This document shows positions 7,807 to 15,113 of a DNA stretch of 64,000 bases, one piece after another. Within the stretch, counting starts at the first letter, position 1; each line of letters opens with the position of its first letter. Made by a program: the position numbers and the translations under genes. The notes below the pieces were generated by a model. It saw only the letters and a list, made by a program, of their open reading frames with translations, did no database searches and was not told where the DNA came from. This DNA comes from Candidatus Yanofskyibacteriota bacterium (GTDB lineage: Bacteria > Patescibacteria > Paceibacteria > 2-02-FULL-40-12 > IGHO2-12-FULL-4), in assembly GCA_016185525.1 (NCBI GenBank), contig JACPNK010000005.1, positions 62,001-126,000 on the forward strand. Reading direction: 5' to 3'.

Positions 7807-7872
7807 CTTGTGCAAACGGCTGGCAAGATTACCAAAGCGTTAGGTGTTCCAATGGAAGATTTGGTACAATAA
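7807..7872 (+). pseudogene. C-terminal remnant of an XRE-family regulator
   Basis: In one frame this reads LVQTAGKITKALGVPMEDLVQ-stop, the usual last helix of XRE regulators. Everything upstream of it is missing; the palindrome at 7784 and tRNA-Ser occupy that place. Confidence 0.6.
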
Positions 7873-7931
7873 ATATGGTTAAGGTCATCCAAAAAGATGG
7901 TAAAAACATATATCAACATGAGGAGGAGGGC

Positions 7932-8411
7932 ATGATGCTTGAAGATAAAATAGGCATTATCGGCCGTTCCCTTAGACTGCTCGCCGGTCTTCTTATATTG
8001 TTTTATCTTGCATATGCCTTTGTAAGTGAAAGTTTTTTATTGAGCGTGAACTTCTTTTTTGTGGCGGCTGTAGGGTTATTTTTACTCATTTCGATATACA
8101 TATTTGTTCACAGGATTTCTAGAAAAAACAATCGCATTAACTGGTTGGTTTCTGCCTGCTTAATTCTTATTCCCGTTCTTTTGATGTATATTTTTGGCGG
8201 GGCATCTGGCGAGGGTAAAGTATCAGCCCTGCTTTTTCTCGGTGTCTCACTAATCGTAGCGGCAATTCGTTCCGATTTTGGTTGCGAAGTAATGTCTATA
8301 CCAAACTTAATTTTTGGAAAGAGATCTCGATTTGCGTGTCTTGTTTTTTCACCATTAGATAAAATGGAAAAAAGACATATCAGCCGCCAAAAAAAACTTG
8401 AAGACAACTAA
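7932..8411 (+). CDS. Multi-pass membrane protein
   Basis: 160 residues from ATG 7932, chosen because AGGAGGAGGG lies directly upstream at 7921-7930; in-frame starts further up cross an XRE remnant and lack this site. About four hydrophobic helices are visible (LRLLAGLLILFYLAYAF, FFFVAAVGLFLLISIYIF, WLVSACLILIPVLLMYIF, SALLFLGVSLIVAAI). The polar tail has FGCEVMSIPNLIFGK and FSPLDKMEK, a conserved-looking motif I cannot tie to a function. It lies between a tRNA and a convergent membrane-protein gene. Confidence 0.75.
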   Translation: MMLEDKIGIIGRSLRLLAGLLILFYLAYAFVSESFLLSVNFFFVAAVGLFLLISIYIFVHRISRKNNRINWLVSACLILIPVLLMYIFGGASGEGKVSALLFLGVSLIVAAIRSDFGCEVMSIPNLIFGKRSRFACLVFSPLDKMEKRHISRQKKLEDN

Positions 8412-8414
8412 AAA

Positions 8415-8428
8415 CCCTCGCTTGAGGG
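8415..8428. terminator. Short hairpin between convergent genes
   Basis: CCCTC-gctt-GAGGG with AAAA on the left and TTT on the right, so it can serve both converging genes. Confidence 0.55.
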
Positions 8429-8436
8429 CTTTAAAC

Positions 8437-8793
8437 TTACTTGTTTTTCTTTTTCTTAACTTCGTCAGAACTAAGCCCGAAGACAACAGAACAAATGCCC
8501 ATCATTACCGCAAGCATAAGAAATGGCACAGCTTCTTCTAAAGAAACCGCTCTGGCCACTCTGGCGAAACCAAAAAAGATAAAACTTAAATATCCGGAAA
8601 TCAGAGCAAACATAAAAAATCTGTCGGGAAATTTTTTATTCTGCGCCCAAACGGCAAGAACAGCCCCTCCGACGAAAGTCGCGAGAAACAACAAAAGCAA
8701 GCTTGGACTAGGGTCCGCCCCCCTTATAAAAACAAACATGCCAAACATTGAACCAAAGAAAATCAAAAGTCCGACAATACTCAAAAACTTCAT
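8437..8793 (-). CDS. Four-helix membrane protein, unknown
   Basis: 119 residues from ATG 8793, preferred over an upstream start because GAGGACGGA sits just before it. Four hydrophobic helices are visible: IVGLLIFFGSMFGMFVFI, LLLLFLATFVGGAVLAVW, FFMFALISGYLSFIFFGF and FLMLAVMMGICSVVFGL. The C-terminus is short and lysine-rich (DEVKKKKNK). No family recognised. Converges with the preceding membrane-protein gene. Confidence 0.65.
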   Translation of the reverse strand: MKFLSIVGLLIFFGSMFGMFVFIRGADPSPSLLLLFLATFVGGAVLAVWAQNKKFPDRFFMFALISGYLSFIFFGFARVARAVSLEEAVPFLMLAVMMGICSVVFGLSSDEVKKKKNK

Positions 8794-8897
8794 TTCCGTC
8801 CTCATTTCCCTAAGACAAAAAGAACTTTTGTAATTATACAAAAACCTGGTAAAAAGTAAACTTTGATTTTCACAACTTCAACTGTTAAGATTCGGAT

Positions 8898-10301
8898 ATG
8901 CTTAGACCAGAAAAAACAAACATCGCAGAAAAGACCAAGACAAAACCCCAAGAAAGAGTCGGCGAGTTGAGAGAAAACGAGAAAAAGATTTTGGATAATT
9001 TACTGGAAATAACAAAGTGGTTTGAAGATTACGAAGCCACTTGTTTTGGTTTGGACAAAAATGTGGCCGACAAAAATCCCAAACTGGAAAAATATCTCAA
9101 AGACTTTTACAAAGAATTTCGCAACTTTGAACAGCCAGCCGAAGCCCAAAAGGTTGAAGCTGAAGCGAGAAATTCAGATATCGTCTTCCTTGGAGACCGA
9201 CACAACCTAAGAAAAAATCAAGAGTTTTCAGCCGAGTTTATAGAAAAAGTGGTTAAACCGCAGTCGGGTCAGGCGGTTTTGGCCTTAGAATTTATTTCGC
9301 CCAAACACCAGAAAGCGGTAGAAGAATTTATGTCAGATAAAATAGACGAGGAGTCGTTTTTAAAAAGATCCCATTTTCTGGAGTGGAGTGACCTGGAACA
9401 TTGGCCGGGTTATAAAAAAATATTGGAAACAGCCAAAAAACTTGGGATTAAAATCTATGGCATAAAGTTTCAAGCCGAGAGCGGCGAACAAGATCTGGAA
9501 GACAAATTTTTCGTCGAAAAAATTGCGGCTATTGCGGAAAAGCATCCGCAAGCTAAATTGTTTGTCCATATCGGTGATGCTCATCTGGCCGGCAGTCACT
9601 TGCCGAAAGCCTTGTCTCAAATTGACCGGTTCCGAAACAAAAAAAGTACTACAGTTTTACAGAATATCCGGCCGTTATATTTCTCTGCTTTGGAAAGATA
9701 CGAAAACTTTCGGATACCCAAAGTTCTTAAGATCAAAGGTGGAACTTACAACTTCTTTACCGCACCCCTGATCACGGAAGTTGTTTCAGACATAGAAAAC
9801 TTAAAACAGTTTGCCGGTGAAACTGAAGGAGAGATAGATATTTGGTCTGATGTCTTGGGCGTGGAGATTGTCAGCAGGCTTAGAAAAATAACCGGCATTG
9901 GCACGGATGAAAGAATTGTTGATTCAAAAGATTTGTCGCCTTCACTTTTCTCCCCCTCTTTTTATTTGGAACAGGACAGCGAAGTAGTCGCGAAACAACT
10001 GAAAGAAGAAGCGCCGGCAGGCGCCTACAGCCGATACCTAAAAACTTTAGAAGAAAAAGGCTGCGCCTATGTTCCTTTCAGCAACTCTTTGGTCATAAGA
10101 AAGTTCAGGCTGAAGAGAATAATTGAGGAGCTGGCGAAGTTTGTGATAGACCCCAAAGGAGAAAAAGGCGATATTTCCAGTTTACAATATTTTTGCTCAA
10201 AGCTTTTTATCCCCGAGCGCCGGCCGGAAGACGAAAAAGAAGAGGTCGGGGAAAAAGTTTTTCTTGATTTTCTTGCCGGTAAACAACCGTCTCTTCCTTA
10301 A
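8898..10301 (+). CDS. ChaN/Tiki superfamily protein
   Basis: 467 residues. The central domain matches the ChaN-like haem-binding/Tiki metalloprotease superfamily: IVFLGDRHN near residue 95, VLALEFISPKHQKAVEEF, then HFLEWSDLEHWPGYKKIL and HIGDAHLAGSHLP near residue 223. The paired GDxH motifs and Glu are the residues that bind metal or haem in the family. Unlike secreted ChaN there is no signal peptide; the N-terminal 80 residues and the C-terminal 180 residues are charged and unassigned. Probably cytoplasmic. Function beyond the superfamily is unknown. Confidence 0.72.
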   Translation: MLRPEKTNIAEKTKTKPQERVGELRENEKKILDNLLEITKWFEDYEATCFGLDKNVADKNPKLEKYLKDFYKEFRNFEQPAEAQKVEAEARNSDIVFLGDRHNLRKNQEFSAEFIEKVVKPQSGQAVLALEFISPKHQKAVEEFMSDKIDEESFLKRSHFLEWSDLEHWPGYKKILETAKKLGIKIYGIKFQAESGEQDLEDKFFVEKIAAIAEKHPQAKLFVHIGDAHLAGSHLPKALSQIDRFRNKKSTTVLQNIRPLYFSALERYENFRIPKVLKIKGGTYNFFTAPLITEVVSDIENLKQFAGETEGEIDIWSDVLGVEIVSRLRKITGIGTDERIVDSKDLSPSLFSPSFYLEQDSEVVAKQLKEEAPAGAYSRYLKTLEEKGCAYVPFSNSLVIRKFRLKRIIEELAKFVIDPKGEKGDISSLQYFCSKLFIPERRPEDEKEEVGEKVFLDFLAGKQPSLP

Positions 10302-10327
10302 AACCAAATGTGGTGTTAGATTTAAGC

Positions 10328-10846
10328 ATGTCTCAAATCATAGACTTGAGAAAAAAGAATGTTGAAAATAGCAAAACAGCTTTGCCTTCAAAAATTTCCG
10401 GCCGCATTCCCGCTCATTATCAGTTTGTAAACAAGTCGCTGCTAGCGGTCATAGTCTCTGTTTTGGCCATAATCGGCCTGCTCTATCTGCTTATTTCTCA
10501 AAACACCGTTACCGCCATATTCTTTTTTTTGATTGCAACGGTTATGGTGATTTTAGGAATGCAAGAGAAGAAAGATGTGGCTTGGGAGATAAACCAAAGA
10601 GGTTTGGTGTTAGATGGGGAGGTCTATCTTTACAGACACTTGAAATCTTTTTGGATTGAGTATGATCCCCCATTTCTTAAAGAGCTTAGCTTTAAGCACA
10701 AAGGTTGGCACCGCTCTTACATCAAACTTCCTCTTGTCGGCCAAGAAAGTCCCGTAGAAATCCGCAATATGCTGTTGTGTCTTTTGCCGGAAGAGCGGCA
10801 CGAAGATACTATAATTGAGACTATCACCAGAAAATTGGGCATGTAA
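10328..10846 (+). CDS. Membrane protein with two N-terminal helices
   Basis: 172 residues from ATG 10328; a GTG 18 bases upstream is possible but has no better context. Two adjacent membrane segments (SLLAVIVSVLAIIGLLYLLI and TVTAIFFFLIATVMVILGM) are followed by a roughly 95-residue soluble domain starting VAWEINQRGLVLDGEVYLYRHL. The alternating strands resemble PH-like bacterial domains of the DUF5673/YcxB type, which is inference. It follows the ChaN-like gene and precedes tRNA-Arg by four bases. Confidence 0.65.
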   Translation: MSQIIDLRKKNVENSKTALPSKISGRIPAHYQFVNKSLLAVIVSVLAIIGLLYLLISQNTVTAIFFFLIATVMVILGMQEKKDVAWEINQRGLVLDGEVYLYRHLKSFWIEYDPPFLKELSFKHKGWHRSYIKLPLVGQESPVEIRNMLLCLLPEERHEDTIIETITRKLGM

Positions 10847-10850
10847 CACT

Positions 10851-10923
10851 GTCCCCGTAGCTCAACGGATAGAGCGTTTGCTTGCGGAGCAAAAGGTTGG
10901 GTGTTCGAATCACCCCGGGGACA
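10851..10923 (+). tRNA. tRNA-Arg(GCG)
   Basis: Acceptor GTCCCCG pairs with CGGGGAC. Stem TTTGC/GCAAA encloses TTGCGGA, giving GCG. No encoded CCA. Confidence 0.94.
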
Positions 10924-10932
10924 CAACTCTTT

Positions 10933-10951
10933 CCTGAGGACAGTCCTCAGG
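10933..10951. repeat. GAGGACAGTCCTC palindrome
   Basis: CCTGAGGACAGTCCTCAGG. The same core recurs at 12123-12163 and 25802-25818. Confidence 0.6.
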
Positions 10952-11012
10952 GCTTGCACACGAGGGCACAAGATAGTTGCTATTTTTAGTTTTTGTAGTA
11001 CCATCTCACTAT

Positions 11013-11906
11013 ATGGCAAAAATTATTGTAACTGGCGGAGCGGGTTTTATCGGCTCAAATTTGGTGGATGAGTTGGTCAGGCAAGGCCACAAAGACATCC
11101 ATATTATTGACAACCTCTCAACCGGTAAAAAAGAAAATCTTAATCCAAGGGCTAAATTTCACAATTTAAGTATTGTTGATCTGGATAAAATCAGGCCCAT
11201 CTTCAAAAAAGCGGAAGTTGTTTTTCACTTGGCGGCTCAACCCAGAATTCAGCCCTCAATCAAAGACCCCAAAACTTCTCACGATGCCAATCTCACCGGT
11301 ACTCTGCATGTTTTGCTTGCCGCCAAAGAAGCCGGGGTTAAGAAATTTATATACTCTGCTTCTTCTTCAGCTTACGGCCTGCAAAAAACTACGCCCTTGC
11401 GGGAAGATATGATCGCCAATCCCCTCAACCCTTATGCCATGCAAAAATACATGGGCGAAAGATATTGCCAACTTTTTCACCACCTTTACGGTTTGCCGAT
11501 TGTCTGTTTAAGGTATTTTAATGTCTATGGGCCCAGGCAAACTTATGAAGGCGCTTATGCGACTGTAATCGGAATTTTTTTAAAACAGAAAAAAGCCGGC
11601 CAGCCGCTGACTATTGTTCCTGACGGCAAACAGAGAAGAGATTTTATCAATGTCCGGGATGTGATAGCTGCTAACCTTGCGGCTATGAAGTCGGACAAAG
11701 TCGGCAAAGGAGAAATTATAAATATCGGCAGTGGGGAGAATTACTCAATTGTTGAAGTAGCAAAAATGATTGGCGGTAAAACAAAAGTTATTGCCCCCAG
11801 AAAAGGAGAAGCTAGATTAACTTTGGCTGATATTAGTTTGGCTAAGAAATTACTTGGCTGGAAGCCGACGGTAAGGCTGGTTGATGGGATAGAAGAGTTG
11901 AGATGA
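11013..11906 (+). CDS. NAD-dependent epimerase/dehydratase (GalE/WbpP type)
   Basis: 297 residues from ATG 11013, chosen because the Rossmann strand begins at once (MAKIIVTGGAGFIGSNL). Extended short-chain dehydrogenase that epimerises or dehydrates nucleotide sugars with bound NAD. TGGAGFIG is the NAD site, DNLS follows strand 2, and the catalytic Ser is in SASSSAYG with the YAMQK Tyr/Lys pair. RYFNVYGPRQ and RRDFINVRDV complete the UDP-hexose 4-epimerase family pattern. Likely supplies sugars for surface polysaccharide, alongside the distant glycosyltransferase and RmlA-like genes. The exact substrate cannot be stated. Confidence 0.88.
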   Translation: MAKIIVTGGAGFIGSNLVDELVRQGHKDIHIIDNLSTGKKENLNPRAKFHNLSIVDLDKIRPIFKKAEVVFHLAAQPRIQPSIKDPKTSHDANLTGTLHVLLAAKEAGVKKFIYSASSSAYGLQKTTPLREDMIANPLNPYAMQKYMGERYCQLFHHLYGLPIVCLRYFNVYGPRQTYEGAYATVIGIFLKQKKAGQPLTIVPDGKQRRDFINVRDVIAANLAAMKSDKVGKGEIINIGSGENYSIVEVAKMIGGKTKVIAPRKGEARLTLADISLAKKLLGWKPTVRLVDGIEELR

Positions 11907-11919
11907 GTCGTTCAGCTTC

Positions 11920-12065
11920 GCAGACACAGCCTCTTCAGTACGCTCACTTCGCCAGCGTCTCCGTTCGCTCGCGACGTCGGCAAATTTGAAATGAAGTTAA
12001 GAAAAATTATACTTCATTTCAACCATGCAATTTGCCTCCTCAGCGACTTCAGAGGCTGTGTCTGC
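11920..12065. repeat. Palindromic intergenic element, family B copy 1
   Basis: 146 bp. Outer 15-bp arms GCAGACACAGCCTCT (11920-11934) and the exact complement (12051-12065). Inner arms around GGCAAATTTG / CAATTTGCC and AAATGAAGT / ACTTCATTT enclose a core ending AATTATACT. A second copy lies at 31699-31843. No coding frame in it. Confidence 0.85.
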
Positions 12066-12122
12066 TATGCTTTATTGGTCGTCGGCTCTCAAAGCATTTA
12101 ACCACCCATTTTCGAACCTTTT

Positions 12123-12163
12123 CCGAGGACTGTCCTTAAATCTGAAAAAAGGACAGTCCTCGG
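12123..12163. repeat. 15-bp inverted repeat, GGACAGTCC family
   Basis: CCGAGGACTGTCCTT (12123-12137) and its exact complement (12149-12163), with an 11-nt loop. The core is shared with palindromes at 10933 and 25802. Confidence 0.7.
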
Positions 12164-12215
12164 ATCTGACCTTAACATGTGTATAAAACCTTGAAAAATG
12201 AGGGTTTTTAAACCA

Positions 12216-12245
12216 TTGACAATGGTGGTTAAAGTTTGGTATAAT
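12216..12245 (+). promoter_or_regulatory. Consensus sigma70-type promoter
   Basis: TTGACA (12216-12221), 18-nt spacer, TATAAT (12240-12245); it drives the 60-residue gene at 12275. Confidence 0.85.
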
Positions 12246-12274
12246 TAGAGTATAGAATTTCCCGGAGCTTAAAG

Positions 12275-12457
12275 ATGACCACAGAAGAAACAGAACAAAA
12301 GCGTTTTGAAGAAATTTTAGAAAGTATTCGTCGCAGAATGGCGGCGGATGCCTTAAGAGGAAATCCCGTAGGAAGAAAAACTTACGGTCATAGTCCAAAG
12401 ATTGACAACGACTATGATTCTGGAGATCGAGCACATTATATCTTAGATCACGAGTAA
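12275..12457 (+). CDS. Small highly charged protein, 60 residues
   Basis: No family recognised. The gene is well framed: a consensus promoter 30 bases upstream, GGAG before the ATG, and a strong terminator at 12488-12517, so it is a complete single-gene transcription unit. The protein starts with an acidic/basic helix (MTTEETEQKRFEEILESIRR), then a polar Gly/Arg/Asp/His-rich tail (DYDSGDRAHYILDHE). No membrane segment or signal peptide. Strong expression signals for so small a protein suggest an abundant or regulatory product. Confidence 0.7.
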   Translation: MTTEETEQKRFEEILESIRRRMAADALRGNPVGRKTYGHSPKIDNDYDSGDRAHYILDHE

Positions 12458-12487
12458 AATAACACGAGAACGGTTATTGCGTTGTAC

Positions 12488-12517
12488 CCCGAGAGTTAAT
12501 TCTCGGGTCTTTTTTTA
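12488..12517 (+). terminator. Rho-independent terminator
   Basis: CCCGAGAGTTAATTCTCGGG hairpin followed by TCTTTTTTT. Confidence 0.9.
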
Positions 12518-12563
12518 TGAAACTTCTGATGGACTTCTTTCAACCGGCTCTTCTCGTCAAGGT

Positions 12564-13496
12564 TCAACCTTGACGTTTCTTGTGAAACTTTTTATGTATT
12601 TCTTTCAAACCGCTGTCGGTAACATGAGTATAAATTTGAGTTGTCGTTACTGAAGAGTGGCCGAGTATCGCTTGGACAGAGCGGATATCGGCGCCGTTTC
12701 TTAAAAGGTCGGTGGCCATACTATGGCGGAGCGAGTGCGGTGAAACTTTTTTACCGACAATTCCGGCGCGTGTTGCGTGCTTTTTTATTATCCTTTGTAT
12801 GCTTCGGGGACTTAATCTTAGGTTTTCGTATTTGCCAAAAGCTTGGTCTTTGGGAATCCGAATAAAAAGTGCTGGGTCGGCGTCACTGCGTTTTTTTAAA
12901 AAGCTGCTGATTGATTTTTGGGCATCGTCAGATAAGAAGACCAACCTGATTTTTGAGCCCTTGCCTTTAACCGATATCTCTCCCCTGTTCAAATCCACCT
13001 TGTCTGTTTCCAAAGAGCAGAGCTCTGATACGCGCAAGCCGGTGCTGAACAAAGTTTCCAAGATAGCTTTATCGCGCAAATCAGACAAGTTGTCGTCTTT
13101 AGGCGAAGCCAGAAGCCTTGCCAATTCGTTTGACTCCAGAAAATCTATATGCCTGTCTTCCTGCTTGCCCAGTTCTATTTTTTCCGGCGAGACGGATTTT
13201 ATCTCTCTCTTGGATAAATATTTCAAAAAAGCCCGTATGGCGATTATGTGGTAGTTTTGAGTAACTTTTTTTAGAGACTCGCCGTGATTGTCAGTCAGCC
13301 GATTTAAATAGATCCGGAACTTTCTAATCAAATCTTCGGAAATCTGGCTAGCCGAACCGACTTTTGCAAAATTCAAAAACCGGTTGAGATAATGGCCATA
13401 GTTTTCCACCGTCTTCGACGAGCGGTTTTTCTCAATCTCCAGATACTCCAGAAAATCGTTTTTTAATTGCTTAACATCTGCCACGCATATAATCAT
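12564..13496 (-). CDS. xerC/xerD-like: Tyrosine recombinase, XerC/XerD family
   Basis: About 310 residues, normal for a Xer chromosome-dimer resolvase. A SAM-like N-terminal core-binding domain (DFLEYLEIEKNRSSKTVENY) is followed by the catalytic domain with all key residues: Arg in FSTGLRVSEL, Lys in VKGKGSKIRLV, HxxR in PHSLRHSMATDLL, His in LGHSSVTTTQIY and the Tyr nucleophile in that same motif. I chose ATG 13496 because an earlier in-frame start falls inside a perfect 41-bp palindrome; GTG 12 bases later is also possible. Probably acts on a dif-like site, not seen here. A role as integrase cannot be excluded, but no element surrounds it. Confidence 0.9.
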   Translation of the reverse strand: MIICVADVKQLKNDFLEYLEIEKNRSSKTVENYGHYLNRFLNFAKVGSASQISEDLIRKFRIYLNRLTDNHGESLKKVTQNYHIIAIRAFLKYLSKREIKSVSPEKIELGKQEDRHIDFLESNELARLLASPKDDNLSDLRDKAILETLFSTGLRVSELCSLETDKVDLNRGEISVKGKGSKIRLVFLSDDAQKSISSFLKKRSDADPALFIRIPKDQAFGKYENLRLSPRSIQRIIKKHATRAGIVGKKVSPHSLRHSMATDLLRNGADIRSVQAILGHSSVTTTQIYTHVTDSGLKEIHKKFHKKRQG

Positions 13497-13515
13497 ACCC
13501 CACAAACCCAAGTCG

Positions 13516-13556
13516 CACAATAACTTTCTGACACCGGGTGTCAGAAAGTTATTGTG
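13516..13556. repeat. Perfect 19-bp inverted repeat upstream of xer
   Basis: CACAATAACTTTCTGACAC, loop CGG, then the exact complement. It lies between the divergent xer and rpsO genes and could be an operator or cruciform. Confidence 0.75.
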
Positions 13557-13639
13557 TTGTGGTATTGTGTAAAATCGAAACTTGCCTCAAAACCAAATCC
13601 GTGATATCTTTGTCAATATAGTCAAGTTGGTTTTCCGCA

Positions 13640-13906
13640 ATGATTAATCCTAAAGACAAAACAAAAATTATAAAAAAGCACTCAATTCACGAGACTGATA
13701 CCGGTTCGGCGGCTGTTCAGGTGGCTTTGTTTAGCGAAGAAATTGAGAGGCTAACCAAGCATCTCAAGAAACACGTCAAAGACAACAGCTCCCGCGCCGG
13801 TCTTTTGAAAATGGTCTCCAAAAGACGCCGGCTTTTGGAATATCTCAAAAAAGAGTCGCCAAAAAAATACGCTAAAATTCTCAAAGAACTCGGACTCAAA
13901 AAATAA
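13640..13906 (+). CDS. rpsO: 30S ribosomal protein S15
   Basis: 88 residues, standard length. Binds 16S rRNA central domain and organises the platform with S6/S18 and S8. HETDTGSAAVQVALFSEEI and LTKHLKKHVKDNSSRAGLL match the S15 core, and the C-terminal helix is SKRRRLLEYLKKESPKKY. The stop overlaps the next start by one base (TAATG), coupling it to the NYN protein. It is not next to pnp here, unlike in many bacteria. Confidence 0.97.
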   Translation: MINPKDKTKIIKKHSIHETDTGSAAVQVALFSEEIERLTKHLKKHVKDNSSRAGLLKMVSKRRRLLEYLKKESPKKYAKILKELGLKK

Positions 13907-14436
13907 TGCAGAAAGGCCGCAAACCAAAAATCTCTGAAATTACTTCTGAACACCAAAGGGTGGGTGTTTTTGTTGACGCCCAGAACATGTACCATTCGGC
14001 AAAAAATCTTTATCATGCTAAGGCTAACTTCAAAAAAATCTTGGAAGCGGCGGTCGGCGACCGTCAGTTAATCAGGGCTTTTGTTTATGTCATCAAGACT
14101 GAAACCGGCGAAGAAAAAGCTTTTTTGGAGGCGCTGGAAAAAAGCGGTTACGAAATCAAGGTCAAAGACCTCCAAATCTTTCCCGGAGGCATGAAAAAAG
14201 CCGACTGGGACGTCGGCATGGCGATTGACGCTATCATTTTGGCGGACAAAATTGATGTGGCGGTCTTAGTTACCGGCGACGGCGACTTTATTCCTCTGGT
14301 TGAATATCTCCGCGTCAACCGTGGCCTCAAAGTTGAGGTCGTCTCTTTTGGCCGCAGCACTTCGGCCAAGCTCAAAGAAACGGTGGATGTTTTCACCGAC
14401 TTAGGCGAGGACCCTAAAAAGTTTCTAATGTATTAA
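13906..14436 (+). CDS. NYN-domain (LabA/DUF88-like) ribonuclease
   Basis: 176 residues. PIN-like NYN fold with acidic metal-binding positions at VGVFVDAQNMYH, KADWDVGMAIDAI and VLVTGDGDFIPLVEYL. NYN proteins are predicted or shown RNases acting on tRNA, rRNA or other RNAs. Coupling to the S15 gene by a one-base overlap suggests a role in RNA or ribosome metabolism (inference). A terminator follows at 14469. Confidence 0.88.
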   Translation: MQKGRKPKISEITSEHQRVGVFVDAQNMYHSAKNLYHAKANFKKILEAAVGDRQLIRAFVYVIKTETGEEKAFLEALEKSGYEIKVKDLQIFPGGMKKADWDVGMAIDAIILADKIDVAVLVTGDGDFIPLVEYLRVNRGLKVEVVSFGRSTSAKLKETVDVFTDLGEDPKKFLMY

Positions 14437-14468
14437 CCAAAACTGGAAAGATTTAATTAGGCATTTAA

Positions 14469-14488
14469 GTCCCCTTTTGGGGATTTTT
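14469..14488 (+). terminator. Rho-independent terminator after rpsO-NYN
   Basis: TCCCC-TTTT-GGGGA stem followed by TTTTT. Confidence 0.75.
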
Positions 14489-14589
14489 AAACACCCAAAA
14501 CTTGTAGCCGAGGGATGTAACATTCGGGAGGGTTGGAGTATTATACTTAATGATATCCAAAAACATCTGCCGACCGGCAGACTGCGAAT

Positions 14590-15111
14590 ATGGAGCAAAA
14601 CGAAGAAAAAATGCTTGTAAAAAGAGCCCGGAGCGGAGACCGCCAAGCGCTGAGTCTGCTTTGGGATGCTCTAACGCCTAAGCTTTTTGGTTATCTCGTC
14701 AATACCACCAAAAACAAACCGCTGGCCGAAGACTTGCTTCAAACAACCTGGCTTAAGGCAATTGATAATCTTTCCAAATTTAAGCAGCAGGACGCGGGTT
14801 TTAGCGCTTGGCTTTTTGCCATAGCCCGTAACGAATACCGTCAACACTGGCGAAAGCGTAAAAACGAAGTGTCTTTTGAACCAGCCGAACACGACCAGCC
14901 GGATAGCAGCCAAGGGTCTCCGGAAGCAAAGATTTTTGTAGAACAAGCTCTTGCCTATCTTTCTGATGACGACAGGGAGCTTATCAGGCTCCGATATATT
15001 GTCGATTTACCGATTAAAGATATTGCCTTAATCCTCAAACTTAATTTTGTAACAGTGCGAGTGCGCATACATCGGGCCTTAGCCAAAATGCGCGCCGCTA
15101 TTACTTCTTAA
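14590..15111 (+). CDS. ECF-type RNA polymerase sigma factor
   Basis: 173 residues, sigma-70 family group 4. Region 2 runs over LSLLWDALTPKLFGYL, AEDLLQTTWLKAIDNL and FSAWLFAIARNEYRQHWRK. Region 4 helix-turn-helix is LIRLRYIVDLPIKDIALIL with VTVRVRIHRALAKMR. The two are joined by an acidic linker rich in Ser, Asp and Pro. The next gene begins two bases after its stop and encodes a membrane protein, as expected for a sigma/anti-sigma pair. A TATACT box lies at 14542-14547. Target genes cannot be deduced. Confidence 0.9.
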   Translation: MEQNEEKMLVKRARSGDRQALSLLWDALTPKLFGYLVNTTKNKPLAEDLLQTTWLKAIDNLSKFKQQDAGFSAWLFAIARNEYRQHWRKRKNEVSFEPAEHDQPDSSQGSPEAKIFVEQALAYLSDDDRELIRLRYIVDLPIKDIALILKLNFVTVRVRIHRALAKMRAAITS

Positions 15112-15113
15112 AT

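Noticed and set aside
12712..13254. 180-residue frame on the plus strand
   Set aside because: Antisense to the Xer recombinase with all its catalytic residues; no recognisable protein in the plus frame.
12564..13496. Xer-like recombinase as integrase of a mobile element
   Set aside because: No attachment-site duplication, phage or conjugation genes around it, and length and motifs fit a housekeeping XerC/D; kept as recombinase only.
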